A DNA stretch of 6,354 nucleotides, taken from NCBI GenBank assembly GCA_023429275.1, contig JAEYWB010000675.1, forward strand, positions 1-6,354, written 5' to 3'. Under the pieces are notes generated by a model. It was not told the DNA's origin, made no database searches, and saw only the letters and a program-made list of their open reading frames with translations. This DNA is from Planctomycetota bacterium (GTDB taxonomy: Bacteria > Planctomycetota > Planctomycetia > Planctomycetales > Planctomycetaceae). Positions 6,215 through 6,354 of this stretch are shown here, in pieces. The position numbers were made by a program, and so were the translations under genes. How positions within the stretch are numbered: position 1 is the first letter of the stretch; the number at the start of each line of letters is the position of its first letter.

Positions 6215-6354
6215 TCGGCACGCCGGCCGATGCACCCGAACCGAGATCGGCACACTCTCCGAGCGACGAACGGAGTCCCCAGTCCTGATGGCGCGACGAA
6301 ACCTGACCGCACCCGGCCCCTTAAAAACACAAAACGCCACATTCCCGGCGAAGG

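Larger units (their letters stand above)
6013..6354. other. Gene-free right end with a run of hairpins
   Basis: No open frame here is protein-like; the ones that exist are arginine-rich, and the long ones run through the terminator. A consensus -35 box, TTGACA, at 6011-6016 has no -10 box at 15-19 bases. Hairpins occur at 6099-6122, 6152-6214, 6226-6251 and 6257-6275. A short A-rich stretch, TTAAAAACACAAAA (6321-6334), stands out from the GC-rich surroundings and may belong to a promoter for a gene beyond the edge. Confidence 0.6.

Noticed and set aside
5842..6288. 148-aa + strand frame overlapping the end of the 82-aa gene
   Set aside because: It overlaps a better gene out of frame, runs straight through the terminator and is Arg/Ser/Pro-rich.

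Overview
The window is GC-rich bacterial DNA in which every convincing gene lies on the + strand. It most resembles a planctomycete. Three things support this: the SH3-like plus tetratricopeptide architecture and C-terminal motif of the first gene, the absence of a Shine-Dalgarno sequence at all three visible start codons, and the general look of the two synthetases. This is an inference from pattern memory; no search was run.

Layout. Positions 3-992 hold the 3' part of a TPR-repeat gene that enters from the left edge and ends in a strong stem-loop terminator (1012-1045). A gap of about 540 bases follows with no convincing gene. Next come alaS (1584-4202, alanyl-tRNA synthetase) and pheS (4316-5317, phenylalanyl-tRNA synthetase alpha chain). 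They are co-directional, with no terminator visible between them. The 113-base spacer is almost filled by two inverted arms of degenerate 7-base repeats, and a relative of the same repeat lies just after pheS. The 354 bases after pheS hold large inverted repeats but no pheT. A small unrecognised gene (5672-5920, 82 aa) follows, ending at a second strong terminator (about 5961-6012). The last 340 bases hold no gene I can support, but they contain a run of hairpins, including a perfect 11-bp inverted repeat.

Function. AlaRS and PheRS alpha are housekeeping translation enzymes and form the core of the window. PheRS works as an alpha2beta2 tetramer, so its beta chain must be encoded elsewhere. 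The TPR protein is transcriptionally separated from alaS by the terminator. The small gene could share a transcript with pheS or have its own promoter.

No defence, mobile or biosynthetic system is visible. The less explained material is in the intergenic DNA: the heptamer repeat family around pheS, a two-helix inverted repeat of 102 nt after pheS, the hairpin run at the right end, and the orphan 82-aa gene.
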